The notes under the pieces: model-generated
What the model was told of the DNA's origin: nothing
Databases searched by the model: none
What the model saw: only the letters and a program-made list of their open reading frames with translations
Source of the DNA: JAIBJN01 sp963811635
Lineage (GTDB): Bacteria > Actinomycetota > Thermoleophilia > Gaiellales > Gaiellaceae
Reading direction: 5' to 3'
Assembly: GCA_963811635.1 (NCBI GenBank)
Contig: CAWESB010000010.1
Coordinates: 1 to 64,000 of the forward strand
DNA: 64,000 nucleotides
Translations under genes and position numbers: made by a program
In this document: positions 9,076 to 17,055 of the stretch, piece by piece
How the letters are laid out: every line of letters begins with the position of its first letter
Position numbering within the stretch: the first letter of the stretch is position 1

Positions 9076-10709
9076 TGCAGAAGCCGTTCGCGATCACGCT
9101 CGAGGTCGGCTCGAGCCTGGCCAACAAGACCGGCAATTGGCGAACCGAGCGCGCGGTGTACGTCGACCGGCTCCCCCCGTGCAACCACGCGTGCCCCGCC
9201 GGTGAGAACATCCAGCAATGGCTCTACGACGCCGAGGAGGGCGGTGAGGGCTACGAGCGTGCCTGGCGCCAGATCATGGAAGACAACCCCTTTCCGGCGA
9301 TCATGGGACGCGTCTGCTACCACCCCTGCGAGACGGCCTGCAACCGGGCCCAGCTCGACGAGGCAGTCGGGATCAATTCGGTGGAGCGCTTCCTCGGCGA
9401 CGAGGCAATCGAACGTGGCTGGCGCGTCGACGTAACGGCAGGGCGCAGCGGCAAGCGAGTGCTTGTCGTCGGGGCCGGCCCCTCCGGGCTCTCCGTCGCG
9501 TACCACCTGGCGCGTCTCGGACACGAGGTAGTGGTCGAAGACGCCGGCCCGGCGGCCGGCGGGATGATGCGGTTCGGAATACCGAAGTACCGGCTTCCGC
9601 GTGACGTCCTCGAGGCCGAGGTGCAGCGCATCCTCGACCTTGGCGTCACCCTCGAGTTGAGCTCCAAGGTCTCGAGCATCCTCGAGACGATGCAGGAGGG
9701 GCGCTTCGACGCCGCCTTTCTGGCGGTCGGGGCGCACCTCGGCAAGCGTGCCTACATTCCTGCCGGCTCGGCGGCGAAGATCCTGGACGCCGTCTCCCTG
9801 CTCCGGAGCATGGAGGGGGAAGAGAAGCCGATGCTCGGCCGGCGCGTGGTCGTCTACGGCGGGGGCAACACTGCGATCGACGCAGCCCGGACGGCGAAGC
9901 GACTCGGTGCCGAGGAGGCGATCGTCGTCTATCGCCGCACGCGCGAGCGGATGCCCGCCCACGACTTCGAGGTCGAGGAGGCAGAGGAAGAGGGCGTCCT
10001 GATGAAGTGGCTCTCGACCATCAAGCACGCCGACGAGGGCAAGCTCGTGGTCGAGAAGATGGAGCTGGATGAGACCGGCTTTCCTCAGCCCACCGGCGAG
10101 CTCGAGGAACTGGAGGCGGATTCGCTCGTGCTCGCGCTCGGCCAGGAGACCGATCTATCCCTGCTCGACGGCGTCCCGGGCCTCGAGGTCGAGGACGGCG
10201 TCGTCGACGTCGAGCCCAACATGATGACCGGCTACCCGGGCATCTTCGCCGGCGGTGACATGGTGCCCGCGGAACGCACCGTCACCGTCGCGGTCGGACA
10301 CGGCAAGAAGGCCGCGCGCTACATCGACGCCTGGCTGCGCGGGATCGAGTACATGCCCAAGCCCAAGCCCGACCTCGCCGGCTTCGACCTCCTCAATACC
10401 TGGTACTACTCAGACGCGCCGAGAACCGTGCAGCCGCAGCTTGAGACCATCCGCAGGCAGTCGACGTTCGAGGAGGTGGTCGGTGGGCTCGACGAGGAGA
10501 ACGCGGTCTACGAGGCGCGCCGCTGCCTTTCGTGCGGAAACTGCTTTTCCTGTGACAACTGCTACGGGGTCTGTCCCGACAACGCCGTCATCAAGCTCGG
10601 CGAACCGGGCGAGCGCTATGCCATCGACTACGACTTCTGCAAGGGCTGTGGGCTCTGCGTCGCGGAGTGCCCCTGCGGCGCGATCGAGATGGTGCCGGAA
10701 ACGACCTGA
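9072..10709 (+). CDS. GltD-like NAD(P)/FAD oxidoreductase fused to 2x[4Fe-4S] ferredoxin domain
   Basis: A 545-aa fusion. Residues about 35-100 hold the cysteine-rich N-terminal cluster domain of GltD/NfnB-type proteins (CNHACPAGENIQQWL, CYHPCETACNRAQLDEAVGI). An FAD domain (VLVVGAGPSGLSVAYHLARL) and an NAD(P) domain (VVVYGGGNTAIDAARTAKRL) follow. The last 70 residues are a ferredoxin with two clusters (CLSCGNCFSCDNCYGVCP and CKGCGLCVAECPCGAIEM), which corresponds to the separate delta subunit of archaeal-type pyruvate synthase. The protein can therefore plausibly pass electrons between NAD(P)H and the ferredoxin side of the oxidoreductase. It is translationally coupled to porB. The electron-transfer direction is inference. 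Confidence 0.88.
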   Translation: MMQKPFAITLEVGSSLANKTGNWRTERAVYVDRLPPCNHACPAGENIQQWLYDAEEGGEGYERAWRQIMEDNPFPAIMGRVCYHPCETACNRAQLDEAVGINSVERFLGDEAIERGWRVDVTAGRSGKRVLVVGAGPSGLSVAYHLARLGHEVVVEDAGPAAGGMMRFGIPKYRLPRDVLEAEVQRILDLGVTLELSSKVSSILETMQEGRFDAAFLAVGAHLGKRAYIPAGSAAKILDAVSLLRSMEGEEKPMLGRRVVVYGGGNTAIDAARTAKRLGAEEAIVVYRRTRERMPAHDFEVEEAEEEGVLMKWLSTIKHADEGKLVVEKMELDETGFPQPTGELEELEADSLVLALGQETDLSLLDGVPGLEVEDGVVDVEPNMMTGYPGIFAGGDMVPAERTVTVAVGHGKKAARYIDAWLRGIEYMPKPKPDLAGFDLLNTWYYSDAPRTVQPQLETIRRQSTFEEVVGGLDEENAVYEARRCLSCGNCFSCDNCYGVCPDNAVIKLGEPGERYAIDYDFCKGCGLCVAECPCGAIEMVPETT

Positions 10710-10741
10710 CGCAGGCAAAACGCTCGACGGCGTACTTTCTC

Positions 10742-11173
10742 TTACGCTTCAAGAAACCGCTTGAGGTTCGTCCAGATCGTTCGCTCTTGCCGCTCGCCCA
10801 TGCGAGAGATGATCGGGCCCATCAGTCTGAGAACGCCACGCGGCCTCACATCCCAGACCCACTGCATCCGCGTTCCCTCCGGAATCGGATCGAAGGTTAG
10901 GGCTCCCGCGATGTTCATGTTCGAGAGGCGCGTCGACGACTCGAGCCGGCTCGGTCGTTCGTAGCGTGTGATCTCGATCGCCATCTCAGCGGAGCCCCGT
11001 CTCGTTGCCGTCTCGGCACGAAACTCTGTCCCTACGCCGATCGGGCCATCCGAAACTTTCTCCGCGTGGAGCATGCGTGGGTTGTATCGCGGTTCGTTGC
11101 GTTCATCGGCAACGAAGTCGAACACCTCGTCCACTGGCCGCTTTATGACAATCTCGCCTTCTATGTGCGCCAT
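10742..11173 (-). CDS. SRPBCC family protein
   Basis: A 143-aa START/Bet v1-like fold protein. It opens MAHIEGEIVIKRPVDEVFDF, the standard first strand and helix (membrane-bound or lipid-binding polyketide-cyclase-like group). PIPEGTRMQWVWDVRPRG forms the later strands, and a C-terminal amphipathic helix (ERQERTIWTNLKRFLEA) closes the pocket. Such proteins bind hydrophobic ligands; the ligand cannot be told from sequence. It converges on the pyruvate oxidoreductase operon with a 32-nt gap. Confidence 0.82.
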   Translation of the reverse strand: MAHIEGEIVIKRPVDEVFDFVADERNEPRYNPRMLHAEKVSDGPIGVGTEFRAETATRRGSAEMAIEITRYERPSRLESSTRLSNMNIAGALTFDPIPEGTRMQWVWDVRPRGVLRLMGPIISRMGERQERTIWTNLKRFLEA

Positions 11174-11190
11174 GGCGGTTTAGGGGCCGC

Positions 11191-11507
11191 TCATTCTTCG
11201 TCGCTGCGCTGGGCGCCCACCTCTCGTTCCCGATTCACATAGGCCGTTGGTGCCGTGGACGAGGTCAGGAACGCGGCAATCTTAGCGAGCGCGTGCTCAT
11301 CGTTGTGGATGAAGATGTGGCCCCAACGCTCGACTGCGACCCAGTGCGAGCCTGGGATACGCGCGACCATTGACCGAGCTTCCCATACCAAGCAAGCGGG
11401 TCATCGACAGCGTGCACGCCAAGCGTCGAAACCGTTATGTCCTCAAACGGGTTGATGACTTGGTTTCGCCGTACCGTGCGGGCGCCTGATCCGGGGGTGC
11501 GGGCTCA
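11191..11507 (-). pseudogene. Alpha/beta hydrolase C-terminal remnant
   Basis: Only the tail of an alpha/beta hydrolase is present. Residues RIPGSHWVAVERWGHIFIHN match the strand and catalytic-histidine loop near the end of such enzymes. Just upstream on the same strand, one frame over, are INPFEDITVSTLGVHAVDDP, which match the preceding acid loop. The two pieces meet near 11395, so there is at least one frameshift. An in-frame TGA lies near 11507, and no nucleophile elbow or N-terminal half exists. It is a truncated, non-functional fragment. Confidence 0.65.
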
Positions 11508-11678
11508 GTCGCTGATGAAGAGGGAATGGAGGAGCAAGAACAGGACGCCTCCGATGAGCACGAGCGCCGCACCGTAGACGCTAAGCGCTCGCTCGCTCCG
11601 CTGGAAGATCGCGGCGAACAAGACGACCCCCGCCGCGAGTACGAAGGCAAACCCAGAGAGCCCGCGGTCGGGGTTCTC
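11505..11678 (-). pseudogene. Fragment of a small membrane protein (two helices)
   Basis: On the reverse strand a 57-codon stretch reads as two convincing transmembrane helices (FAFVLAAGVVLFAAIFQ, a short polar loop, then YGAALVLIGGVLFLLLHSLF) ending in TGA at 11505-11507. There is no start codon, and a TAG closes the frame immediately upstream at 11679-11681. It is therefore the C-terminal end of a membrane protein whose front part is missing. Its broken end abuts the broken end of the DUF302 fragment on the other strand, which points to a rearrangement joint near 11675. Confidence 0.45.
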
Positions 11679-11843
11679 CTACCGTGCAATGTGGTCGTTT
11701 ACGAACGCGAGGGTGAGAGCCACATCTCGGCGGTTGACCCGGAGAGGATGCTCTCGATCGTCGACAACGAGCAGCTGGTAGGTGTCGCCGCCGAGGTGAA
11801 AGAGCGCCTCGGCGCGGTCGTGTCGCGCGCCGCAAACGGTTAG
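11673..11843 (+). pseudogene. DUF302 domain C-terminal fragment
   Basis: From about 11673 the forward strand encodes VLLPCNVVVYEREGESHISA, then VDPERMLSIVDNEQL and VAAEVKERLGAVV. This is the second half of a DUF302 domain (a small fold often found near thiol/sulfur genes). The N-terminal half is absent. Upstream in the same frame there is only charged, non-homologous sequence that is antisense to the neighbouring membrane-protein fragment. It is best read as a truncated relic, although a short chimeric protein from 11526 could in principle be made. Confidence 0.5.
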
Positions 11844-12056
11844 GGAGAAGCTCGTAGCGCGTGAGCGGGTGGCGGCGTGTCACTGAGGATCGACTCTCCG
11901 AGCTCGAGGCGCATCCGCTCGGCCCACACCCGTCAGGGAACTAATGGATTCCCCATCGGCCGACCTGATCCGGTGCGCCTCACGCGTCGAGGGCACGCAG
12001 CGGAGCCAAGCCCTTGTCGGCGTAGCCCTGCTTCGCCTCTGGGCTGATTGGACAGA

Positions 12057-12383
12057 ATGAGTTCTCGAAACCCAACCGAAGGTGGCGCTGGTGTGAAGCC
12101 GGGCTCACTCGAACCGCACGAGGTTTGGGCGCTGATGGAGCGAGGACAAGCACGCCTGCTCGACCTGCGGACGGGCATCGAGCGGCGGCGCTACGGGACC
12201 CCGCCAGGAGCCATCCCGGTCTCGCTAACGCGTCACCTGGTCAAGCCGGAAGGCGAGGGGACGATCTACCTCTGCCAGCATGCAGTCCGCTCAAAGGCGA
12301 CGTTGCGAAATGGCGCCGCGGAGGTTGCCGGCGGCTTCGTCGCCTGGGAGCGGGCGGGACTTCCGGTGGAGAGGCACCGGTGA
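12057..12383 (+). CDS. Rhodanese-like domain protein
   Basis: About 108 aa, a single compact rhodanese module. LEPHEVWALMERGQARLLDL gives the first helix and strand with the conserved aspartate. PPGAIPVSLTRHL is the usual middle part, and IYLCQHAVRSKATL carries the active-site cysteine loop. VAGGFVAWERAGLPVE is the closing GG-W motif. The family transfers sulfane sulfur or serves as a redox/regulatory domain. The residues before about position 15 are glycine-rich and may not be translated; a later start near the KPGSLEP stretch is possible. It stands alone on the forward strand. Confidence 0.8.
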   Translation: MSSRNPTEGGAGVKPGSLEPHEVWALMERGQARLLDLRTGIERRRYGTPPGAIPVSLTRHLVKPEGEGTIYLCQHAVRSKATLRNGAAEVAGGFVAWERAGLPVERHR

Positions 12384-12654
12384 GCCGAATCGAGGGAACG
12401 CATCAGGGCGGTGACGCTGGCCGTGGCGACCTGCGGAACCACGCGCCCGTTCTCGTTGGCGAAAATTGACGGCTGAGGGCGCCGCGCTCGTCCACGACGG
12501 CGAGCGTCGCTGGCGCGCTTCCCCGAGCGGTCGAAGCGATCCGTCGAGATGGACCCTGCGTGAAACCACCGACGCTGCAATACGCGGGTTTCCCGATGTC
12601 GAGCGGCTGTCTTCGAAGCAACCTGACCGTAGCTCACAACGGAAGGTGATTCGT

Positions 12655-13356
12655 ATGTCTACCCTCACGCATCCAGTCCCGCGAGCCATCGCCGCGGTGG
12701 TGCGAAATCTCGCGTGGTTTGCTGGGGTCTGTGTGGTCGGGTTCCTCGTCCCGTACCTCGGTGTGTCGGTCCTCGACCTCCAGCACGATGTCTTCTACCT
12801 CGTCTACTTCGCGATCACGATCGCACTGGTCGCCACATACGTTCGCGTCGAGCGGGTCGACGTGGTCGCCATCTTCGGCCGCCGCTGGCGCTGGAGCCTC
12901 GGCCTCGGCGTCGTCGTCGCGGCCTTCCTCGTGTTCAACGTCTTCAACACTGAGGACGCGACCTCACGGCCGCACGGCGCCTACTTCGTCTTCGAGTTGC
13001 TGTGGCGTGGCGTCGGCTACGGCGTGATCGACACCCTGCTGCTGACGATCTTCCCCTGCTTCGTCGCTCACAAGCTCCTGCACGGGCGCGTCGACGGGCT
13101 GAAGGGCAAGCTGCGCTTCACTGCGCTGACGCTGCCGCTCGTGCTCATTGTCACGGCGACCTACCACTGGGGCTACCCGCAGTACCGCCAGGACGGGCTC
13201 AGCCGTCCTGAGACGGGCAACGTTCTCATCTCGGTCCCGACGTTCGCGACCGCGAACCCTGTTGGGTCGGTCGTCGCTCACGTTTCCCAGCACGTCGCCG
13301 CCGTGACCCATTCGTACGAGTCGCGAATCTTCAACCCGCCGGTCACGAAATCATGA
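12655..13356 (+). CDS. Polytopic membrane protein of unknown function
   Basis: A 233-aa integral membrane protein with at least five hydrophobic segments. FAGVCVVGFLVPYLGVSV, VFYLVYFAITIALVATYV and SLGLGVVVAAFLVFNVF lie in the first half; GVIDTLLLTIFPCFVAH and FTALTLPLVLIVTATYH lie in the second. The C-terminal region VGSVVAHVSQHVAAVTHSYE is histidine-rich and faces an unknown side. I chose ATG 12655 because an AAGGTGAT ribosome site precedes it and because the upstream in-frame sequence is not protein-like. Its stop overlaps the start of the nitroreductase-like gene (ATGA), so the two are coupled. No family assigned. Confidence 0.65.
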   Translation: MSTLTHPVPRAIAAVVRNLAWFAGVCVVGFLVPYLGVSVLDLQHDVFYLVYFAITIALVATYVRVERVDVVAIFGRRWRWSLGLGVVVAAFLVFNVFNTEDATSRPHGAYFVFELLWRGVGYGVIDTLLLTIFPCFVAHKLLHGRVDGLKGKLRFTALTLPLVLIVTATYHWGYPQYRQDGLSRPETGNVLISVPTFATANPVGSVVAHVSQHVAAVTHSYESRIFNPPVTKS

Positions 13357-13865
13357 CGAGCGGCGCGCACGAACATGCTCATGCCAAGAGGCCCCTGTTC
13401 GGGCTACGTGAGCAGCCCGGACGTCTCGCGCTCGCGGCCATGCGGCTGCCGCGCCCCCTGTACCGCCGTGGCTGGGGCTGGATGCTCGACCACACCTTCC
13501 TGCTGATCGCTCACCAAGGCCGGAAGACCGGCAAGCGACGCGAGACGGTCGCCATGGCGATCGCGTACGACCCGGCCACCCGCGAGGCGGTCGTCTGCTC
13601 GGCCTGGGGGCCGAATACGAAGTGGATACGCAACCTCCGTGCTCACCCGGCACTCCAGATCGAGATCGGGCGCGAGTCATACGTGCCCAAGCAGCGCTTC
13701 CTCTCCGAGGACGAGAGCGTTGCCGTGGTGGCCGAGTTCCGGCGCAGGCATCCATGGCGGGTCCGCCTCTTCGCGGCGATTCTCGGATGGGGTGATCTGA
13801 GCTCGGAGGCTGCGGTAAGGGAGTTCGTTCGGACCCGCCCGTTCGTGTCCTTCCGACCGGCTTAG
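13353..13865 (+). CDS. Deazaflavin (F420)-dependent nitroreductase family protein
   Basis: A 170-aa protein of the F420/flavin split-barrel group. The diagnostic stretch is LLIAHQGRKTGKRRETVAMA, the phosphate-binding loop for the deazaflavin cofactor, followed by VVCSAWGPNTKWIRNLRAHP (the W-x-x-N-L segment) and the strand ALQIEIGRESY. Members reduce activated double bonds or nitro groups using F420H2, a cofactor common in actinobacteria. It is translationally coupled to the upstream membrane protein. Substrate unknown. Confidence 0.87.
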   Translation: MTSGAHEHAHAKRPLFGLREQPGRLALAAMRLPRPLYRRGWGWMLDHTFLLIAHQGRKTGKRRETVAMAIAYDPATREAVVCSAWGPNTKWIRNLRAHPALQIEIGRESYVPKQRFLSEDESVAVVAEFRRRHPWRVRLFAAILGWGDLSSEAAVREFVRTRPFVSFRPA

Positions 13866-14005
13866 GGGCCTGGACAGCAAAGGGCAAAGGCCCGCCCCGT
13901 CCCCCACTACTCTGCCGAAGAATGTGTCGAGACGCCGCCGGTCCCGCCGATGGCGACCGACGCTCGCTCTGTCCTGCATCTGATCCCGCGCCGCATCCCG
14001 AGCAC

Positions 14006-14177
14006 GTTGAGAAAGTCGGCCGGCCCGACCCACGAGCTCAGCGAAGACGCGCGCTCACGGTGGCGTGAAACGTGCCCGCACGAGCGCCTCGGTGTTAGAC
14101 ACCGGCGACAATCTCAACTACTTGAGAAAGTCTCACCGCGTCTCAACTACGGCGCGAAAGTCTCAGGTTCGCTGAGA
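14006..14177. repeat. Short direct/inverted repeat cluster in convergent intergenic region
   Basis: The 338-base gap 13866-14203, between convergent genes, has no gene I can support. It holds two copies of TCTCAACTAC...GAAAGTCTCA with a 29-bp period (14112-14135 and 14141-14165). The first copy contains a perfect TCTCAA-N4-TTGAGA dyad. A further hairpin TCTCAG-N5-CTGAGA lies at 14161-14177. A related TTGAGAAAGTC occurs at about 14009-14019. The elements could act as a bidirectional terminator or as protein-binding sites. Confidence 0.5.
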
Positions 14178-14203
14178 ACTCACAAGACTCAACCACCCGG
14201 CGG

Positions 14204-15412
14204 CTACTGGATCAGCGTCAGCAGCTTGAACATCGGGAGGTACATCGCGATGATGATCACCCCGACGACGCAGCCGACCGCGATCATCATCAGTGGCTCG
14301 ATGATCGACGTCAGATTGGCAATGGCGGAGTCGACCTCGTCCTCGTAGAAGTCGGCGATCTTCGAGAGCATCTTCTCCAGCTCCCCCGTCTCCTCGCCAA
14401 CCCGCACCATGTGCGAGACCATTGGCGGGAAGATGGCCGCTTCGGCCAGTGGAACGGCGATGGGCACGCCCTGCGTGACCCGCTCTTTGACCAGGTTCGT
14501 GGCGTCCTCGACGAGGCTGTTGCCCGCCGTGGCACCCGTGATCTCCAGCGAGCGGATGATGTCGACGCCGGCTGCCACCAGTGTCGAGAGCGTGCGCGAG
14601 AAGCGCGCCATGCCGATCTTGATGATCACCTTCCCGATGCCCATCGGAGCGCGGACGCGCAGCGAGTCCCAGATGCGGCGACCCTTCTCGGTCTTCTTCG
14701 CGCGCATGAGGCCGTAGATGAGGAAGCCGACGAAGGGGAAGACGATGTACCAGCGCGCGCGCAGGAAGTCCGACGCGGTGACGACGATCTGCGTGAGCAT
14801 CGGCAGGTCGCCGCCGAGCTGGGCGAAGATCCCTACGAAGATCGGGACGAGGAAGAGGAGCATGCCGATGAGCACGAGCGTCGCGAACGCCATGACCATC
14901 AGCGGGTACATCATCGCGCCCTTCACGCGGCGTTTGATCTTCGTCTCCTTCTCGATCTGGTAGGCGACCCGGTCGAGCACGACATCCAGGATTCCGGCCG
15001 CCTCGCCGGCCTCGACCATCGCGATGAAAAGGCGCGAGAAGACGCGCGGGTGCCTTGCCATCGCCTCCGACAGAAGCAAGCCGCCTTCGACGTCGGCGCG
15101 CAGCTCCCCGATCACGCTGGCGAGCTTTCGGTCTTCTGTCTGCTCCTCGAGGATGACGAGCGCCGTCACGACATTGAGCCCGGCCTCGATCATCGTCGCG
15201 AACTGGCGCGAGAAGATCTGGAGGGACTTCGCCTTGACCTTCTTGACGGCGACCCCTTGGGCCTTGGCGCCGGAGCCCCGCTCCTCGAGCCCGACCGCCA
15301 GGAGCCCTCGGACGCGCAGCGCCTCCCGAGCGGCGCCGACGTCGGGCGCGTTGATCTCACCCGTCGACTCGAGACCGGTCGCGTTGATGGCCGTATACGC
15401 GAAGGACGCCAT
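14204..15412 (-). CDS. pilC: Type IV pilus inner-membrane platform protein PilC (GspF family)
   Basis: 402 aa, the normal length for GspF/PilC. Two homologous GspF domains are visible. The first includes FSRQFATMIEAGLNVVTALV and the second MARFSRTLSTLVAAGVDIIR. Each ends in a membrane segment; FATLVLIGMLLFLVPIFVGI is the central one, and the C-terminal helix is IAVGCVVGVIIIAMYLPMFK. PilC is the platform on which the PilB and PilT motors act. The N-terminus (MASFAYTAINATGLESTGEI) is canonical, fixing the ATG at 15412. It is separated from the other assembly genes by a divergently oriented prepilin gene. Confidence 0.95.
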   Translation of the reverse strand: MASFAYTAINATGLESTGEINAPDVGAAREALRVRGLLAVGLEERGSGAKAQGVAVKKVKAKSLQIFSRQFATMIEAGLNVVTALVILEEQTEDRKLASVIGELRADVEGGLLLSEAMARHPRVFSRLFIAMVEAGEAAGILDVVLDRVAYQIEKETKIKRRVKGAMMYPLMVMAFATLVLIGMLLFLVPIFVGIFAQLGGDLPMLTQIVVTASDFLRARWYIVFPFVGFLIYGLMRAKKTEKGRRIWDSLRVRAPMGIGKVIIKIGMARFSRTLSTLVAAGVDIIRSLEITGATAGNSLVEDATNLVKERVTQGVPIAVPLAEAAIFPPMVSHMVRVGEETGELEKMLSKIADFYEDEVDSAIANLTSIIEPLMMIAVGCVVGVIIIAMYLPMFKLLTLIQ

Positions 15413-15478
15413 TGCCTGGGAATCGGCAACGACGGTTCTTCGCTTGAGTGGGCAGGGCGCCGTGCCGATGAAGGAACC

Positions 15479-16267
15479 GTGTCCGCCCCGAGCCGACGCC
15501 TCCTGTCACGCTGCCGCGCCGAGCAGGGCTTCGGCATGATCGAGCTCGTCGCCGCGATGACGATCATGCTCATCGGCGTGCTGGCGGTCTTCACGCTCTT
15601 CCAGGCCGGCATTGTCCAGCTTCGCCGGGCGAGCACCGTGACGACCGCCGGGGCCCTGGCCGACGCGGAAATGGAGCGCTTCCGGGCGGGGCGGTACGAC
15701 ACGCTCGGGCTCGACGCGACCGAGGTTGCCGCGCTCGTCACGGCAGAGAACCCGGACGTGTACGCGGCAGACGAGGCCTACGCTCCGGACACGGCGACGA
15801 CAACGGTGACCGGCGGGCTCATGAGCACGAACACGACGCTCACCGTTGCCGGGTGGAGCGGATTCCCCGCCTCGCCCGAGTTCCGCGTCACGATCGGCAG
15901 CGAAGTGCTGATCGTCACCGCGGGCGCCGGGACGACCACCTGGACTGTTCAGCGCGGCGCCGGCGGCACGAGCCCCCAGGCCCACGCCGCAGGCGCGACC
16001 GTCACGCTCACGGAGCGCGTCGCGGTCGGAGCATGCTCGCTGGGAGGGTCGCCGTGCACGGACCTCGATCCGTCGAAGACCTCGACCGGGGCTGATGGCA
16101 AGAGCTACCGCGTGGACACCTACGTCACCTGGAGCCAGGTCGCGAACGGGAGCGGCGTCGCTGGCCGCGCCGTGAAGAGACTGACCGTCGTCGTCCGCGA
16201 GTCGACCGCCCCGTACAGGGAGTGGGCGCGGTCGACGTCGATCTTCGACGAGTCCACCGGCCTCTAG
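15479..16267 (+). CDS. Prepilin-type N-terminal cleavage/methylation protein (PilV-like)
   Basis: About 262 aa from GTG 15479. A short basic leader (SRRLLSRCRAEQG) is followed by FGMIELVAAMTIMLIGVLAV, a class III signal with glycine at -1 and glutamate at +5, the recognition site for prepilin peptidase. The rest is a large threonine/valine-rich beta domain with cysteines at VGACSLGGSPCTD. Size and features suggest a minor pilin of the PilV type. It diverges from pilC with 66 bases between. The exact start is uncertain because no strong ribosome site is seen. Confidence 0.8.
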   Translation: MSAPSRRLLSRCRAEQGFGMIELVAAMTIMLIGVLAVFTLFQAGIVQLRRASTVTTAGALADAEMERFRAGRYDTLGLDATEVAALVTAENPDVYAADEAYAPDTATTTVTGGLMSTNTTLTVAGWSGFPASPEFRVTIGSEVLIVTAGAGTTTWTVQRGAGGTSPQAHAAGATVTLTERVAVGACSLGGSPCTDLDPSKTSTGADGKSYRVDTYVTWSQVANGSGVAGRAVKRLTVVVRESTAPYREWARSTSIFDESTGL

Positions 16268-16434
16268 CCGACCCAGTCCTTTCGAGAGCGGCCTCCCCGA
16301 GGCCAGGGCCTATCCCACGGGCTCCGCTGCGGTCGGGGTGGAGCTGCCCTGGGGCACTCACGGCGCTTCGGAATGGCGTTACGACGGCGCGGCTAGCTGC
16401 AGCCGCTGCAGTCTTCCGAGCTGCCGCCGGGAAC

Positions 16435-17052
16435 TCAGGGGTGCTTGAAGTCCACGGAGACGACCCTCACCGTGTAGCTCGTGCCGTCGTCCCCGACGAG
16501 CTGGACCTGCTCGCCGATCGAGATCGCCACGGACTGTCGGCCGTCGTCGAAGGATCCGCTTGCGAGCCCGACCTCCACGCCGGACTCGGTGACGTTTGCC
16601 AGGCGGAAGACGGGATCCGCAGTCGGGAACGCCGCCCCGTAGACCACCTCTTCCGACTGGCCGTTGACCTCGATGACCGCCGTACTGGTGAGCTGACTCG
16701 TCCCGGAAGCGGGCACCGCGGCTCCGCCGGGCGCCGCGAACGGATTGCGGGCGGTGAAGCGGCTGAAGGACAGCAGCTGGTCACTCCTGGCCGTGGGGAG
16801 CGGCTCGCTGTCCGCGAGCCCGCCGGCGAGAGGAGCCCCGGAGCCGGTCGCGGGTGCGCCCGGCACGGTCGAGGACGGCGTGGTCGCCGCGAGCGTCGCC
16901 TCCGGCGGCGCCGGCTGGGCGAAGAGGGACTTGTACATCTTCGGCCCCTGCCACGCGACGAGCCCCAGGAACAGCGGCAGGAGGAGGAGAAGCACCTTCT
17001 TCTGCTTGGCTTCCTTCGCCTTCTGGATGCTGGCTGCGTTCCGCCTCGCCAT
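16435..17052 (-). CDS. Pilus assembly protein, PilP-like
   Basis: 205 aa. A short cytoplasmic N-terminus rich in lysine is followed by one transmembrane helix (VLLLLLPLFLGLVAWQG). A long Ala/Pro linker leads to the motif ARNPFAAPG, reminiscent of the RNPF segment in PilP lipoproteins, and to a small beta domain (about residues 120-205, ending VRVVSVDFKHP). No lipobox is seen, so it is an analogue rather than a true PilP. It is the last gene of the reverse-strand pilT-pilM-pilN-pilO series and starts 3 bases after the likely pilO stop. Function by position: part of the inner-membrane alignment complex. Confidence 0.65.
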   Translation of the reverse strand: MARRNAASIQKAKEAKQKKVLLLLLPLFLGLVAWQGPKMYKSLFAQPAPPEATLAATTPSSTVPGAPATGSGAPLAGGLADSEPLPTARSDQLLSFSRFTARNPFAAPGGAAVPASGTSQLTSTAVIEVNGQSEEVVYGAAFPTADPVFRLANVTESGVEVGLASGSFDDGRQSVAISIGEQVQLVGDDGTSYTVRVVSVDFKHP

Positions 17053-17055
17053 CGC

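Noticed and set aside
11933..12056. Possible reverse-strand C-terminus (CPISPEAKQGYADKG)
   Set aside because: Short, no start, no domain match, and overlaps the rhodanese gene region; too weak to report.
12466..12654. Upstream extension of the membrane protein gene
   Set aside because: The residues are Arg/Ser-rich, lack homology-like features, and a good ribosome site sits just before ATG 12655.
16781..17055. C-terminal run-on of the PilO reading frame into the next gene
   Set aside because: It overlaps 270 bases of the pilP-like gene with Arg/Gly-rich composition; a stop one frame over at 17056 gives normal spacing.
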